Assembly: GCA_002352225.1 (NCBI GenBank)
Contig: DEIA01000056.1
Span: forward strand, 11,174-75,173
From: Flammeovirgaceae bacterium UBA2786
Lineage (GTDB): Bacteria > Bacteroidota > Bacteroidia > Cytophagales > Cyclobacteriaceae
Reading direction: 5' to 3'
DNA: 64,000 nucleotides
Shown here: positions 26,044 to 33,778 of the stretch, piece by piece
Position numbering within the stretch: position 1 is the stretch's first letter
How the letters are laid out: the number at the start of each line of letters is the position of its first letter
Notes under the pieces: model-generated
Told to the model about the DNA's origin: nothing
Databases searched by the model: none
What the model saw: only the letters and a program-made list of their open reading frames with translations
Translations under genes and position numbers: made by a program

Positions 26044-26304
26044 ATGGAGACGGCAAGGAATTTAAGAAAAGAAAGAGTCGGTAAGGTGGTGAGCAATAAG
26101 ATGCAAAAGTCCATTACGATTGCAATCGACCGTAAAGTAAAACATCCGATCTACGGCAAGTTCATGAACAAAACAACCAAGTTCATGGCCCATGACGAGA
26201 AAAACGAAGCAGGCATTGGCGACACGGTACGCATAATGGAAACCCGCCCGTTAAGCAAAAGCAAAAGATGGAGATTGGTTGAAATCATTGAAAAAGCTAA
26301 GTAA
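26044..26304 (+). CDS. rpsQ: 30S ribosomal protein S17
   Basis: 86 residues, an OB-fold primary 16S-binding protein. Typical segments are LRKERVGKVVSNKMQKSITI, VKHPIYGKFM and GDTVRIMETRPLSKSKRWRL. It lies 6 bases after rpmC. Confidence 0.96.
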   Translation: METARNLRKERVGKVVSNKMQKSITIAIDRKVKHPIYGKFMNKTTKFMAHDEKNEAGIGDTVRIMETRPLSKSKRWRLVEIIEKAK

Positions 26305-26306
26305 TC

Positions 26307-26675
26307 ATGATATCTACAGAAAGCAGGTTAGTAGTAGCCGATAACAGTGGAGCCAAAGAAGTTCTTTGTGTACACGTACTGGGCGGTACAAGAAGAGAAT
26401 CAGCTAGTGTAGGCGACAAAATCGTGGTAACGGTTAAGTCTGCCATACCAACCAGCCAGATTAAAAAAGGCACGGTATCAAAAGCTGTTATTGTACGCAC
26501 CAAAAAAGAGGTTCGTAGAAAAGATGGCTCGTACATTCGCTTTGAAGATAATGCAGCCGTGTTATTGAATGCACAGGATGAGCCACGGGGTACCCGTATT
26601 TTTGGCCCTGTTGCTCGCGAGTTGCGCGAAAAGCAGTTCATGAAAATAGTGTCTTTGGCACCTGAAGTATTATAA
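26307..26675 (+). CDS. rplN: 50S ribosomal protein L14
   Basis: 122 residues, the standard length. It forms an inter-subunit bridge with h14 of 16S rRNA and is the binding site of the silencing factor RsfS. It starts MISTESRLVVADNSGAKEV, and the conserved DEPRGTRIFGPVARELRE is near the C-terminus. It is 2 bases after rpsQ. Confidence 0.97.
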   Translation: MISTESRLVVADNSGAKEVLCVHVLGGTRRESASVGDKIVVTVKSAIPTSQIKKGTVSKAVIVRTKKEVRRKDGSYIRFEDNAAVLLNAQDEPRGTRIFGPVARELREKQFMKIVSLAPEVL

Positions 26676-26678
26676 GTT

Positions 26679-27020
26679 ATGGAAAGAAAGTACAACAAAC
26701 GCCCCAAATTGCACATCCGTAAAGGAGATACGGTGCTGGTGCTGGCGGGAGACGACAAGGATAAAGAAGGCAAAGTACTGGAAGTATTTGCCGATAAGAA
26801 CCGCGCAATTGTAGAGGGAATTAATATGGTGACTAAGCACCAGAAACCTTCTGCCGGCAAGCCTGAAGGCGGAATTAAAAAGATGGAAGGCACCATTCAC
26901 ATCAGCAACCTGATGTTGGTTGAACCATCTAACGGAAAGCCTACCCGCACAGGAAGGAAGCTTAACGAAAAAGGCAAACTGCAAAGATTTTCAAAGAAAA
27001 CCGGAGAATTTATCAAATAA
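26679..27020 (+). CDS. rplX: 50S ribosomal protein L24
   Basis: 113 residues. An assembly initiator at the 5' end of 23S rRNA and part of the tunnel-exit rim. The KOW motif is seen as IRKGDTVLVLAGDDKDKEGKV. VEGINMVTKHQKPS follows. It overlaps rplE by one base. Confidence 0.96.
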   Translation: MERKYNKRPKLHIRKGDTVLVLAGDDKDKEGKVLEVFADKNRAIVEGINMVTKHQKPSAGKPEGGIKKMEGTIHISNLMLVEPSNGKPTRTGRKLNEKGKLQRFSKKTGEFIK

Positions 27021-27571
27021 TGGCAACTCCAAGATTAAAAGAAAAGTACCTGAAGGAAGTAGTTCCTGGCCTGAAACAGAAGTTTCAGTATACATCAGTA
27101 ATGCAGGTACCCAAAGTGGAAAAAATTTGCATCAACAAAGGTATTGGCGCAGCTGTGGCCGATAAGAAATTGATTGATGTAGGTTTGGAAGAATTAACTA
27201 CCATCACCGGCCAAAAGGCTGTGTCCACCCGTTCCAAAAAAGATATTTCAAACTTCAAGTTGCGTAACAATCAGGCTATTGGTGCCAGGGTAACGCTTCG
27301 TGGCGATCGCATGTACGAATTTCTGGATCGCCTGATGAATGTAGCACTACCCCGTGTGCGCGATTTTAAAGGAGTAAGCGATAAGGGATTTGATGGTCGT
27401 GGTAACTACACCCTGGGTGTAAAAGAACAGATCATCTTCCCCGAGATATCAATCGATAAAGTGAGTAAAATTAATGGTATGGATATAACCTTCGTAACAT
27501 CTGCTGCTTCTGATGAAGAGAGCTACGAGTTGCTGAAGGCACTTGGGATGCCATTTGTAAATAAAAATTAA
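27020..27571 (+). CDS. rplE: 50S ribosomal protein L5
   Basis: 183 residues. Binds 5S rRNA and contacts the P-site tRNA. VEKICINKGIGAAVADKK, TGQKAVSTRSKKDISNFKLR and the C-terminal DITFVTSAASDEESYELL are typical. It is coupled to rplX by a one-base overlap. Confidence 0.97.
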   Translation: MATPRLKEKYLKEVVPGLKQKFQYTSVMQVPKVEKICINKGIGAAVADKKLIDVGLEELTTITGQKAVSTRSKKDISNFKLRNNQAIGARVTLRGDRMYEFLDRLMNVALPRVRDFKGVSDKGFDGRGNYTLGVKEQIIFPEISIDKVSKINGMDITFVTSAASDEESYELLKALGMPFVNKN

Positions 27572-27579
27572 TTGACTCC

Positions 27580-27849
27580 ATGGCAAAACTATCAATTGTT
27601 GCAAGAGACAAGAAGAAGGAAAAACTGGTAGCTCGTTACGCAGCCAAACGCAAAGCTTTAAAAGAAGCTGGCGATTGGGCTGGGCTGGATAAACTTCCAA
27701 GAAGTTCATCGGCTGTGCGTATCCGCAATCGCTGCAAACTTACCGGCCGCCCCCGCGGCTATATGAGTAAGTTCGGCCTTTGCCGTAACCAGTTTCGCCA
27801 AATGGCCAATGACGGTAAAATTCCGGGATTGACCAAGGCAAGCTGGTAA
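27580..27849 (+). CDS. rpsN: 30S ribosomal protein S14, zinc-independent long form
   Basis: 89 residues. The long (C-minus) S14 form: the tail CKLTGRPRGYMSKFGLCRNQF has single cysteines at the two sites instead of two CxxC pairs, so zinc binding is not expected. It is the last gene before a 155-base gap that contains a promoter and a hairpin, so it may close the first transcription unit of the cluster. Confidence 0.97.
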   Translation: MAKLSIVARDKKKEKLVARYAAKRKALKEAGDWAGLDKLPRSSSAVRIRNRCKLTGRPRGYMSKFGLCRNQFRQMANDGKIPGLTKASW

Positions 27850-27931
27850 GCACCTTCTACTACATATTTGGTTGCTGAGTATCCAGGTCGGGGCACCCTC
27901 TAAAAGAGGCTAAACCGAAACCAGGTAACAG

Positions 27932-27962
27932 TTTGGATAACAGAAATTGTTATATATCTTTG
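27932..27962 (+). promoter_or_regulatory. Perfect Bacteroidota promoter inside the ribosomal cluster
   Basis: TTTG at 27932-27935, exactly 19 bases, then TATCTTTG at 27955-27962, a full match to TTTG-N19-TAnnTTTG. It lies in the 155-base gap between rpsN and rpsH and would start transcription at about 27967-27970. The -7 box is followed by GCAGCCC, much as at the rplC promoter (GCAGTCC). Confidence 0.8.
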
Positions 27963-27965
27963 CAG

Positions 27966-27993
27966 CCCGTTCAAAAAACGGGTTTGCTTTTTT
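27966..27993 (+). terminator. Hairpin with T tract overlapping the start of the rpsH transcript
   Basis: CCCGTT (27966-27971), loop CAAAA, AACGGG (27977-27982), then TTTGCTTTTTT. It has the look of an intrinsic terminator for RNA coming from rplC-rpsN. The promoter just upstream would start transcription within its left arm, so RNA made there would lack a full stem. Confidence 0.6.
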
Positions 27994-28004
27994 AAATAAG
28001 TAAA

Positions 28005-28409
28005 ATGAAAACAACGGATCCAATAGCAGATTATTTAACCCGGTTGCGGAATGCCATTAAGGCCCGCCACCGTGTGGTAGAAGTTCCTGCTTCCAACATC
28101 AAAAAGGAAGTAACCAAAGTGCTCTTCGATAAGGGCTACATCCTGAATTATAAGTTCGAGGATACTTCCAATAGACAAGGCAATATTAAGATTGCATTGA
28201 AGTATAACCCTGAAACCAAGGAGTCGGCTATTACAAGCCTTCAAAGAGTAAGTACTCCTGGTTTGCGTCAGTACAAACCTGCCGATAGTTTACCTAAAGT
28301 GTTGAACGGATTGGGTATTGCCATTCTGTCTACATCAAAAGGTGTAATTACCGATAAGGAGGCTAAGGCGCTTAATGTAGGTGGTGAAGTTTTGTGTTAC
28401 ATCTATTAA
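28005..28409 (+). CDS. rpsH: 30S ribosomal protein S8
   Basis: 134 residues. Primary binder of the central domain of 16S rRNA; in E. coli it also represses the spc operon. It starts MKTTDPIADYLTRLRNAIKA. The C-terminal ILSTSKGVITDKEAKALNVG is the conserved RNA-binding region. It is the first gene after the internal promoter. Confidence 0.97.
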   Translation: MKTTDPIADYLTRLRNAIKARHRVVEVPASNIKKEVTKVLFDKGYILNYKFEDTSNRQGNIKIALKYNPETKESAITSLQRVSTPGLRQYKPADSLPKVLNGLGIAILSTSKGVITDKEAKALNVGGEVLCYIY

Positions 28410-28421
28410 ACGAAGCAGGTC

Positions 28422-28979
28422 ATGTCACGTATAGGTAAATTACCCATAGCACTACCAAAAGGAGTTACATGCTCGTTTGCAGAGTCTGACCATGTAGTTA
28501 GCATCAAAGGCCCTAAAGGTGAGTTGAAGCAGAAGCTTGATCCTGATTTTAAAGTGGTATTAGAGGAGGGAAATGTTGTAGTACAGCGCCCTACTGAACA
28601 AAAGCGCCATAAGGCCATGCACGGGTTGTACCGCGCATTAATTGCCAACATGGTAACAGGCGTAAGCGAAGGTTACAAAGCACAATTAGAATTAGTAGGT
28701 GTTGGTTATAAAGCATCGGCACAAGGCAATGTGTTGGATCTTAGCTTAGGCTATTCTCACAGTGTAATTGTGGGTATTCCGTCAGAACTTAAAGTTCAAG
28801 CCATTCAGGAAAAGGGTCAGAATCCAACCATTATTCTGGAAGGAATAGACAAGCAATTGATAGGTCAGGTGGCCGCTAAAATCAAGTCGTTACGCAGCGT
28901 AGAACCTTACAAAGGCAAGGGTATCCGCTTCACTGGTGAGTATGTTCGTAGAAAAGCTGGTAAAGCAGCTGCTAAATAA
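28422..28979 (+). CDS. rplF: 50S ribosomal protein L6
   Basis: 185 residues, two repeats of the same fold near the sarcin-ricin loop. It starts MSRIGKLPIALPKGV. LVGVGYKASAQGN and YKGKGIRFTGEYVRRKAGKAA are the usual signatures. It lies 12 bases after rpsH. Confidence 0.97.
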   Translation: MSRIGKLPIALPKGVTCSFAESDHVVSIKGPKGELKQKLDPDFKVVLEEGNVVVQRPTEQKRHKAMHGLYRALIANMVTGVSEGYKAQLELVGVGYKASAQGNVLDLSLGYSHSVIVGIPSELKVQAIQEKGQNPTIILEGIDKQLIGQVAAKIKSLRSVEPYKGKGIRFTGEYVRRKAGKAAAK

Positions 28980-28989
28980 TAGTTGAGTT

Positions 28990-29337
28990 ATGGCAAACAT
29001 TAAAGACAGAAGAGTCCGCATTAAGAAGGGCATTCGCAAAAAGCTGGAAGGCACAGCTGCCAGACCGCGCTTATCTGTGTTCCGCAGTAATAAGGTTATC
29101 TATGCGCAAATCATAGACGACTCTAAAGGGCACACAGTAACTTCATCATCTTCTACCGAACTGGATAAGAAGGGTGGCGTTAACCTTACCATCTCAAAAA
29201 CAGTAGGTAAGAAAGTAGCCGAAAAAGCAGTAGCTGCCGGTATCACAGAAATTGTGTTTGATCGCAACGGCTATCTCTATCATGGTAACATCAAAGCTTT
29301 GGCCGAAGGAGCCAGAGAAGGAGGTTTAAAATTTTAA
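28990..29337 (+). CDS. rplR: 50S ribosomal protein L18
   Basis: 115 residues. Binds 5S rRNA with L5. A basic head (RVRIKKGIRKKLEGTAARPRL) precedes SVFRSNKVIYAQIIDD, and the end is FDRNGYLYHGNIKALAEGAREGGLKF. It lies 10 bases after rplF. Confidence 0.97.
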   Translation: MANIKDRRVRIKKGIRKKLEGTAARPRLSVFRSNKVIYAQIIDDSKGHTVTSSSSTELDKKGGVNLTISKTVGKKVAEKAVAAGITEIVFDRNGYLYHGNIKALAEGAREGGLKF

Positions 29338-29343
29338 AAGAGC

Positions 29344-29862
29344 ATGACACAAAGTAACGTCAGCACGGTAAAAGCTAGCGAGATAGACCTGAAAGAAAAG
29401 GTTGTTGCTATTCAGCGTGTAGCCAAAGTAGTAAAGGGTGGTAGAAGGTTTAGCTTTGCCGCCATTGTGGTTGTAGGCGATGGTAATGGGGTTGTTGGAT
29501 ACGGATTAGGTAAGGCTAATGAAGTAACCGATGCAATCACAAAAGGAATTGATGATGCTAAGAAGCACCTGGTAAAGGTTCCTATTATAAAGGGTACAGT
29601 ACCCCACGAGTCACTCGGAAAATTTGGTGGTGGATTTGTGCTGCTTAAACCAGCTTCGCCTGGTACCGGTGTAATTGCTGGTGGTGCCATGCGTGCTGTA
29701 TTAGAGAGTGCCGGTGTACACAATGTATTGGCTAAGTCTAAGGGATCTTCAAACCCGCACAACGTGGTAAAAGCTACATTCAAAGCGTTAACTACTATGC
29801 GCGATCCACAAACTATTGCCCGTAACCGGGGAGTATCATTATCGAAAGTTTTTAACGGATAA
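29344..29862 (+). CDS. rpsE: 30S ribosomal protein S5
   Basis: 172 residues. S5 lies at the mRNA entry and influences decoding accuracy. The loop VVKGGRRFSFAAIVVVGDGNG, where spectinomycin-resistance changes map in other bacteria, looks wild-type. GTGVIAGGAMRAVLESAGV is conserved. It starts 6 bases after rplR. Confidence 0.97.
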   Translation: MTQSNVSTVKASEIDLKEKVVAIQRVAKVVKGGRRFSFAAIVVVGDGNGVVGYGLGKANEVTDAITKGIDDAKKHLVKVPIIKGTVPHESLGKFGGGFVLLKPASPGTGVIAGGAMRAVLESAGVHNVLAKSKGSSNPHNVVKATFKALTTMRDPQTIARNRGVSLSKVFNG

Positions 29863-29867
29863 GCGTT

Positions 29868-30047
29868 ATGGCAAAAGTTAGAATTACTCAAACCCGCAGC
29901 ACAATTAAGAGACCGGAGACTCAATTAAGAACTATTCAGTCTCTGGGATTAGGAAAAGTACACCGTTCTGTTGAAGTGGAATATACGCCTCAGATTCAGG
30001 GTATGGTTAAAAAAGTAAAACATTTGGTAACGGTAACCGAGTTATAA
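29868..30047 (+). CDS. rpmD: 50S ribosomal protein L30
   Basis: A 59-residue gene. It starts MAKVRITQTRSTIKRPETQ and ends VKKVKHLVTVTEL, the standard L30 pattern, with SLGLGKVHRSVEVEYTPQIQG between. The position between rpsE (5 bases) and rplO (3 bases) is the conserved one in the spc operon. Confidence 0.96.
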   Translation: MAKVRITQTRSTIKRPETQLRTIQSLGLGKVHRSVEVEYTPQIQGMVKKVKHLVTVTEL

Positions 30048-30050
30048 GAG

Positions 30051-30497
30051 ATGAAACTGCATACACTTAAGCCGGCCGAAGGATCGGTAAAGACAAATAA
30101 ACGCCTTGGAAGAGGCCAGGGTTCTGGTGGTAGCACCGCAGGTCGTGGACACAAGGGTGCGCAATCACGCTCGGGTTACCATAAGAAATTTGGTTTTGAA
30201 GGTGGTCAGATGCCGTTGCAAAGACGCATTCCTAAGTTTGGTTTTAAGAATAATGAAAAAGTATTCTTCAAGGCAATCAATCTGGATGCACTGGAAGAAC
30301 TTGCTCAAAAAACCAAAGCATCTTCACTTACGGTTCAGTTAATGATCGATAATGGAATTGTAGGTAAAAAAGACAGTGTAAAAATTTTAGGTCGTGGAGA
30401 ATTGAAAGCAAAAGTGAGTGTAGAAGCCCACGCTTTCTCAGCCACAGCCACAAAAGCAATTGAAAACGTAGGCGGTACCGCCACAACCATTAAGTAA
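30051..30497 (+). CDS. rplO: 50S ribosomal protein L15
   Basis: 148 residues. L15 stabilises the large subunit late in assembly. The long basic N-terminal arm has the Gly/Arg signature KRLGRGQGSGGSTAGRGHKG, and GFEGGQMPLQRRIPKFGF follows. It overlaps secY by one base (TAATG). Confidence 0.97.
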   Translation: MKLHTLKPAEGSVKTNKRLGRGQGSGGSTAGRGHKGAQSRSGYHKKFGFEGGQMPLQRRIPKFGFKNNEKVFFKAINLDALEELAQKTKASSLTVQLMIDNGIVGKKDSVKILGRGELKAKVSVEAHAFSATATKAIENVGGTATTIK

Positions 30498-31816
30498 TGA
30501 AGCGTTTCTTTACTACCATAAAGAACATTTTTTCAATCGAAGACCTTCGGATTCGTATTCTGAATACAATCGGGTTTCTGATCATCTTCCGCCTGGGCTC
30601 TTACATTGTATTGCCAGGTGTAGATGCGGTTATTCTTGAACAAACCGGTGGAACGCAAGGAGGTATTTTCGATTTATTAAATACTTTCCTTGGCGGATCG
30701 TTTAGCCGGGCCTCCATTTTTGCATTAGGCATAATGCCTTACATTTCGGCATCTATCGTGGTACAACTCTTAACAGTTGCCGTACCTCATTTTACTAAAC
30801 TTCAAAAAGAAGGGGAAAGTGGCCGTAAGCGATTAAATCAATTCACCCGAATACTTACAATCATTATTACGGCAGCACAGTCGTATGGATACATACGGGC
30901 TACCATACCAAATGAAGCGGTGGTAAATCCTGGATTATTCTTTACGTTATCTTCTATCGTTATTCTTATTGCTGGTACCATGTTTTGTATGTGGTTAGGC
31001 GAGCGTATTACCGATAAAGGAATTGGTAACGGAATAAGTATGCTGATTATGATTGGTATCGTATCTCGTTTTCCGGTAGCCATTTATCAAGAGATTGACA
31101 CCAAGGGAATGAATGGAATGTTGCTGTTTATTCTTGAAGTATTAGCGTTGTTCTTTGTTGTGGTAGGAGTTATTGCACTTACACAAGCTACCCGCAAAAT
31201 TCCGGTACAATATGCCAAGCAGGTTGTGGGTAACAAGCTGTATGGCGGAAAACGCGACTTTATTCCATTGAAGTTGAACTCAGCGGGTGTAATGCCAATC
31301 ATTTTTGCTCAGGCACTAATGTTCATTCCTCCGCTTTTAGCGCAAATCTGGCAAGACAGCGACATTGGAACATATGTAGGGTCAACCTTTGCGGACTTTA
31401 CCTCATGGCAATACAATTTATTGTTTGCTACGCTTATTCTGATTTTCACATTTTTCTATACGGCTATCACGGTGCCTTCAAACGACATTGCTGATAACCT
31501 GAAGAGAAATGGCGGTTTTGTTCCGGGTATTAAACCGGGTAAAGAAACTGCTGAATTTATTGATAGTATTTTATCAAAAATAACTTTACCGGGCGCCATC
31601 TTCCTGGCTGCGGTTGCCATTTTACCTGCATTTGCAGTTAAGGCTGGTATTACGCAGAACTTTGCACAATTCTATGGTGGTACTTCTCTTCTGATTCTGG
31701 TGGGTGTTGTGTTAGACACTTTACAGCAGATTGAAAGCTACTTGTTGATGAGGCATTACGAGGGGATGATGAAGTCGGGTAGAGTAAAAGGACGTTCTCA
31801 GTTTGCTGCGGCTTGA
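30497..31816 (+). CDS. secY: Protein translocase subunit SecY
   Basis: 439 residues, the channel of the Sec translocon in the inner membrane, with ten hydrophobic segments. The plug region follows GGIFDLLNTFLGGSFSRASI, and the cytoplasmic loops carry RKIPVQYAKQVVG and NGGFVPGIKPGKET, which bind SecA and the ribosome. Its place after rplO is the conserved one. It starts on the last base of rplO. Confidence 0.97.
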   Translation: MKRFFTTIKNIFSIEDLRIRILNTIGFLIIFRLGSYIVLPGVDAVILEQTGGTQGGIFDLLNTFLGGSFSRASIFALGIMPYISASIVVQLLTVAVPHFTKLQKEGESGRKRLNQFTRILTIIITAAQSYGYIRATIPNEAVVNPGLFFTLSSIVILIAGTMFCMWLGERITDKGIGNGISMLIMIGIVSRFPVAIYQEIDTKGMNGMLLFILEVLALFFVVVGVIALTQATRKIPVQYAKQVVGNKLYGGKRDFIPLKLNSAGVMPIIFAQALMFIPPLLAQIWQDSDIGTYVGSTFADFTSWQYNLLFATLILIFTFFYTAITVPSNDIADNLKRNGGFVPGIKPGKETAEFIDSILSKITLPGAIFLAAVAILPAFAVKAGITQNFAQFYGGTSLLILVGVVLDTLQQIESYLLMRHYEGMMKSGRVKGRSQFAAA

Positions 31817-31822
31817 AGTTGA

Positions 31823-32617
31823 ATGATTCGCTATAAGACGGACGAGGAGATTCAGTTAATAAGAGACAGTGCAAAGATCTTAGGAAAAGTGCACGGTGAA
31901 ATTGCCAAACGGGTTAAACCGGGGGTAATAACAAAAGAACTGGATACACTTGCCGAGGAATTTATACGCGATCACGGAGCTTCGCCTTCGTTCAAAAACT
32001 ACCACGGTTTTCCGGCTGCATTATGCATATCGGTAAACGAAACGGTGGTACACGGTTTCCCAGGTAACTACGAATTAAAGGAAACCGATATAGTTTCGAT
32101 TGATTGCGGAGTGAAGTACCAGGGCTACCACAGTGATTCGGCTTATACCTACCCACTCGAGAAAGTGAGTACGGAAGTTTTGAAATTACTGGAGCGCACA
32201 TACGAATCGCTTGAGGTTGGAATATCACAAGCGCGTGCGGGTAACCGAATGGGCGATGTGAGTTTTGCAATTCAACAACATGTGGAACAATTTGGCTACG
32301 GTGTTGTACGCGAGTTAGTAGGGCATGGGGTAGGCAAAGATTTACACGAAGATCCGGAAGTTCCAAACTACGGAAAGAGGGGAAAAGGTGTGAAGTTGGC
32401 TCCGGGTATGGTATTCGCGATTGAACCTATGATAAACATGGGAACAAAGAATGTAGTACAGGAAAAAGATGGATGGACCATCCGAACATCAGATCGTAAA
32501 CCTTCAGCCCATTTTGAGCATACGGTAGCGATCCACAAAGACAGAACGGAAGTCATAACGACTCACGAGTATATAGAACAAAACTATTCGTTCAAGTGGC
32601 GAAACAAAAGTCGATAG
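31823..32617 (+). CDS. map: Methionine aminopeptidase, type I
   Basis: 264 residues. Removes the initiator methionine from new proteins. The metal ligands are in VSIDCGV (Asp), YHSDSAYTY (Asp), VGHGVGKDLHEDP (His), FAIEPM (Glu) and FEHTVAI (Glu). HGFPG and NYGKRGKGVKL are typical. It starts 6 bases after secY and its last 22 bases overlap infA. Confidence 0.96.
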   Translation: MIRYKTDEEIQLIRDSAKILGKVHGEIAKRVKPGVITKELDTLAEEFIRDHGASPSFKNYHGFPAALCISVNETVVHGFPGNYELKETDIVSIDCGVKYQGYHSDSAYTYPLEKVSTEVLKLLERTYESLEVGISQARAGNRMGDVSFAIQQHVEQFGYGVVRELVGHGVGKDLHEDPEVPNYGKRGKGVKLAPGMVFAIEPMINMGTKNVVQEKDGWTIRTSDRKPSAHFEHTVAIHKDRTEVITTHEYIEQNYSFKWRNKSR

Positions 32618-32814
32618 AGCAGGACGGAACCATTTTGGAGGCACTTTCCAATGCCATGTTCAGAGTGCAATTGGAAAACGGCCACGAAGTGTTGGCACAT
32701 ATTTCAGGAAAGATGCGGATGCACTACATTCGGATTTTACCTGGCGATAAGGTAAGACTGGAAATGTCTCCTTACGATTTAACAAAGGGAAGGATAACGT
32801 TTAGATATAAATAG
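32596..32814 (+). CDS. infA: Translation initiation factor IF-1, GTG start
   Basis: 72 residues, the exact family length. IF-1 sits in the ribosomal A site during initiation. It has the S1/OB fold with DGTILEALSNAMFRVQLENGH and GDKVRLEMSPYDLTKGRITFR. Translation must start at the GTG at 32596, inside the end of map (22-base overlap), because MAKQKSIEQDG is conserved and no ATG fits. Confidence 0.95.
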   Translation: MAKQKSIEQDGTILEALSNAMFRVQLENGHEVLAHISGKMRMHYIRILPGDKVRLEMSPYDLTKGRITFRYK

Positions 32815-32821
32815 AAAGACT

Positions 32822-32938
32822 ATGAAAGTCAGAGCATCTATAAAGAAACGCAGTGCCGATTGCAAAATCATCAGGCGCAAGGGCAAACTGTTTGTTATTA
32901 ACAAGAAGAATCCACGGTATAAACAAAGACAAGGATAA
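32822..32938 (+). CDS. rpmJ: 50S ribosomal protein L36, zinc-free form
   Basis: 38 residues. MKVRASIKKRSADCKIIRRK identifies L36. Of the usual Cys-Cys-Cys-His zinc ligands only one cysteine remains (Cys14); the others read Ser11, Asn27 and Tyr33, so this is a C-minus form that does not need zinc. It lies between infA (7 bases) and rpsM (2 bases). Confidence 0.95.
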   Translation: MKVRASIKKRSADCKIIRRKGKLFVINKKNPRYKQRQG

Positions 32939-32940
32939 TT

Positions 32941-33321
32941 ATGGCACGTATTGCTGGTGTAGATATTCCGGATAATAAAAGAGGCGAGGTAGCCCTTACA
33001 TACATCTTCGGCATAGGCCGCAGATCAGCTCAGCGTATTCTTACCAAAGTAGGGGTAAACTGGGATAAAAAAGCAAAAGAATGGAACGATGAAGAGTCGA
33101 ATGCCATTCGGGCAGCTATTGCCGAAGAGTTTAAGATTGAGGGAGCCCTTAAATCCGAAATTCAACTTAGCGTAAAGCGGTTAATGGATATCGGATGTTA
33201 CCGTGGCCTTCGTCATCGCAGAGGATTACCCGTTCGCGGGCAAACTACCAAGAACAACGCACGTACCCGCAAAGGAAAGCGTAAGACGGTAGCGAATAAG
33301 AAGAAAGCAACTAAAGGATAA
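32941..33321 (+). CDS. rpsM: 30S ribosomal protein S13
   Basis: 126 residues. S13 sits in the 30S head and forms bridges to the 50S subunit. MARIAGVDIPDNKRGEVALTY opens the protein, and the C-terminal tail GLRHRRGLPVRGQTTKNNAR reaches the P-site tRNA. It begins the alpha-type part of the cluster. Confidence 0.97.
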   Translation: MARIAGVDIPDNKRGEVALTYIFGIGRRSAQRILTKVGVNWDKKAKEWNDEESNAIRAAIAEEFKIEGALKSEIQLSVKRLMDIGCYRGLRHRRGLPVRGQTTKNNARTRKGKRKTVANKKKATKG

Positions 33322-33351
33322 TTAATTTAACAAGCATAATAGCTTTTCTGT

Positions 33352-33753
33352 ATGGCAGCACCAGTTGAAAAGAAGAAGGATAAAAGTAAAAAGCGTGTAG
33401 TAGTGGTTGAGGCTATTGGCCAGGCTCATGTACGCGCTACTTTTAACAACATCATCATCTCTATGACCAACTCAACAGGTCAGGTAATCTCCTGGGCTTC
33501 TGCAGGAAAGATGGGGTTTAAAGGTTCAAAGAAAAACACGCCATATGCGGCTCAGGTAGCAGCACAGGAGTGTGCCGTAAAGGCTTTTGAACTTGGTTTG
33601 CGCAAAGTAGAAGTATTTGTGGTTGGCCCTGGTGCCGGCCGCGAGTCTGCCATTCGCAGCATTCAGGCTTCCGGTATTGAAGTGATGGTGATTAAGGATA
33701 TGACACCCATTCCACACAATGGTTGCCGTCCTCCTAAGAAAAGAAGAGTTTAA
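33352..33753 (+). CDS. rpsK: 30S ribosomal protein S11
   Basis: 133 residues. S11 forms the platform near the E site. A short Lys-rich head is followed by GQAHVRATFNNIIISMTNSTG. GPGAGRESAIRSIQASGIEV and the end THNGCRPPKKRRV-type motif (PIPHNGCRPPKKRRV) are conserved. Confidence 0.97.
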   Translation: MAAPVEKKKDKSKKRVVVVEAIGQAHVRATFNNIIISMTNSTGQVISWASAGKMGFKGSKKNTPYAAQVAAQECAVKAFELGLRKVEVFVVGPGAGRESAIRSIQASGIEVMVIKDMTPIPHNGCRPPKKRRV

Positions 33754-33778
33754 TAATTAACGACAACGTAACAATAAC

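Noticed and set aside
26297..26896. 199-codon minus-strand frame opposite rplN and rplX
   Set aside because: Antisense to two conserved genes; no signal peptide, motif or start context.
27893..27912. CCTCT/AGAGG hairpin after rpsN as a second terminator
   Set aside because: The stem is only 5 bp and no T tract follows.
29412..29924. 170-codon minus-strand frame opposite rpsE
   Set aside because: Covers rpsE and the start of rpmD, both certain; composition is that of a shadow frame.
30106..30342. Second reading frame inside rplO
   Set aside because: It lies wholly within rplO in another frame and has no family resemblance; rplO is certain.
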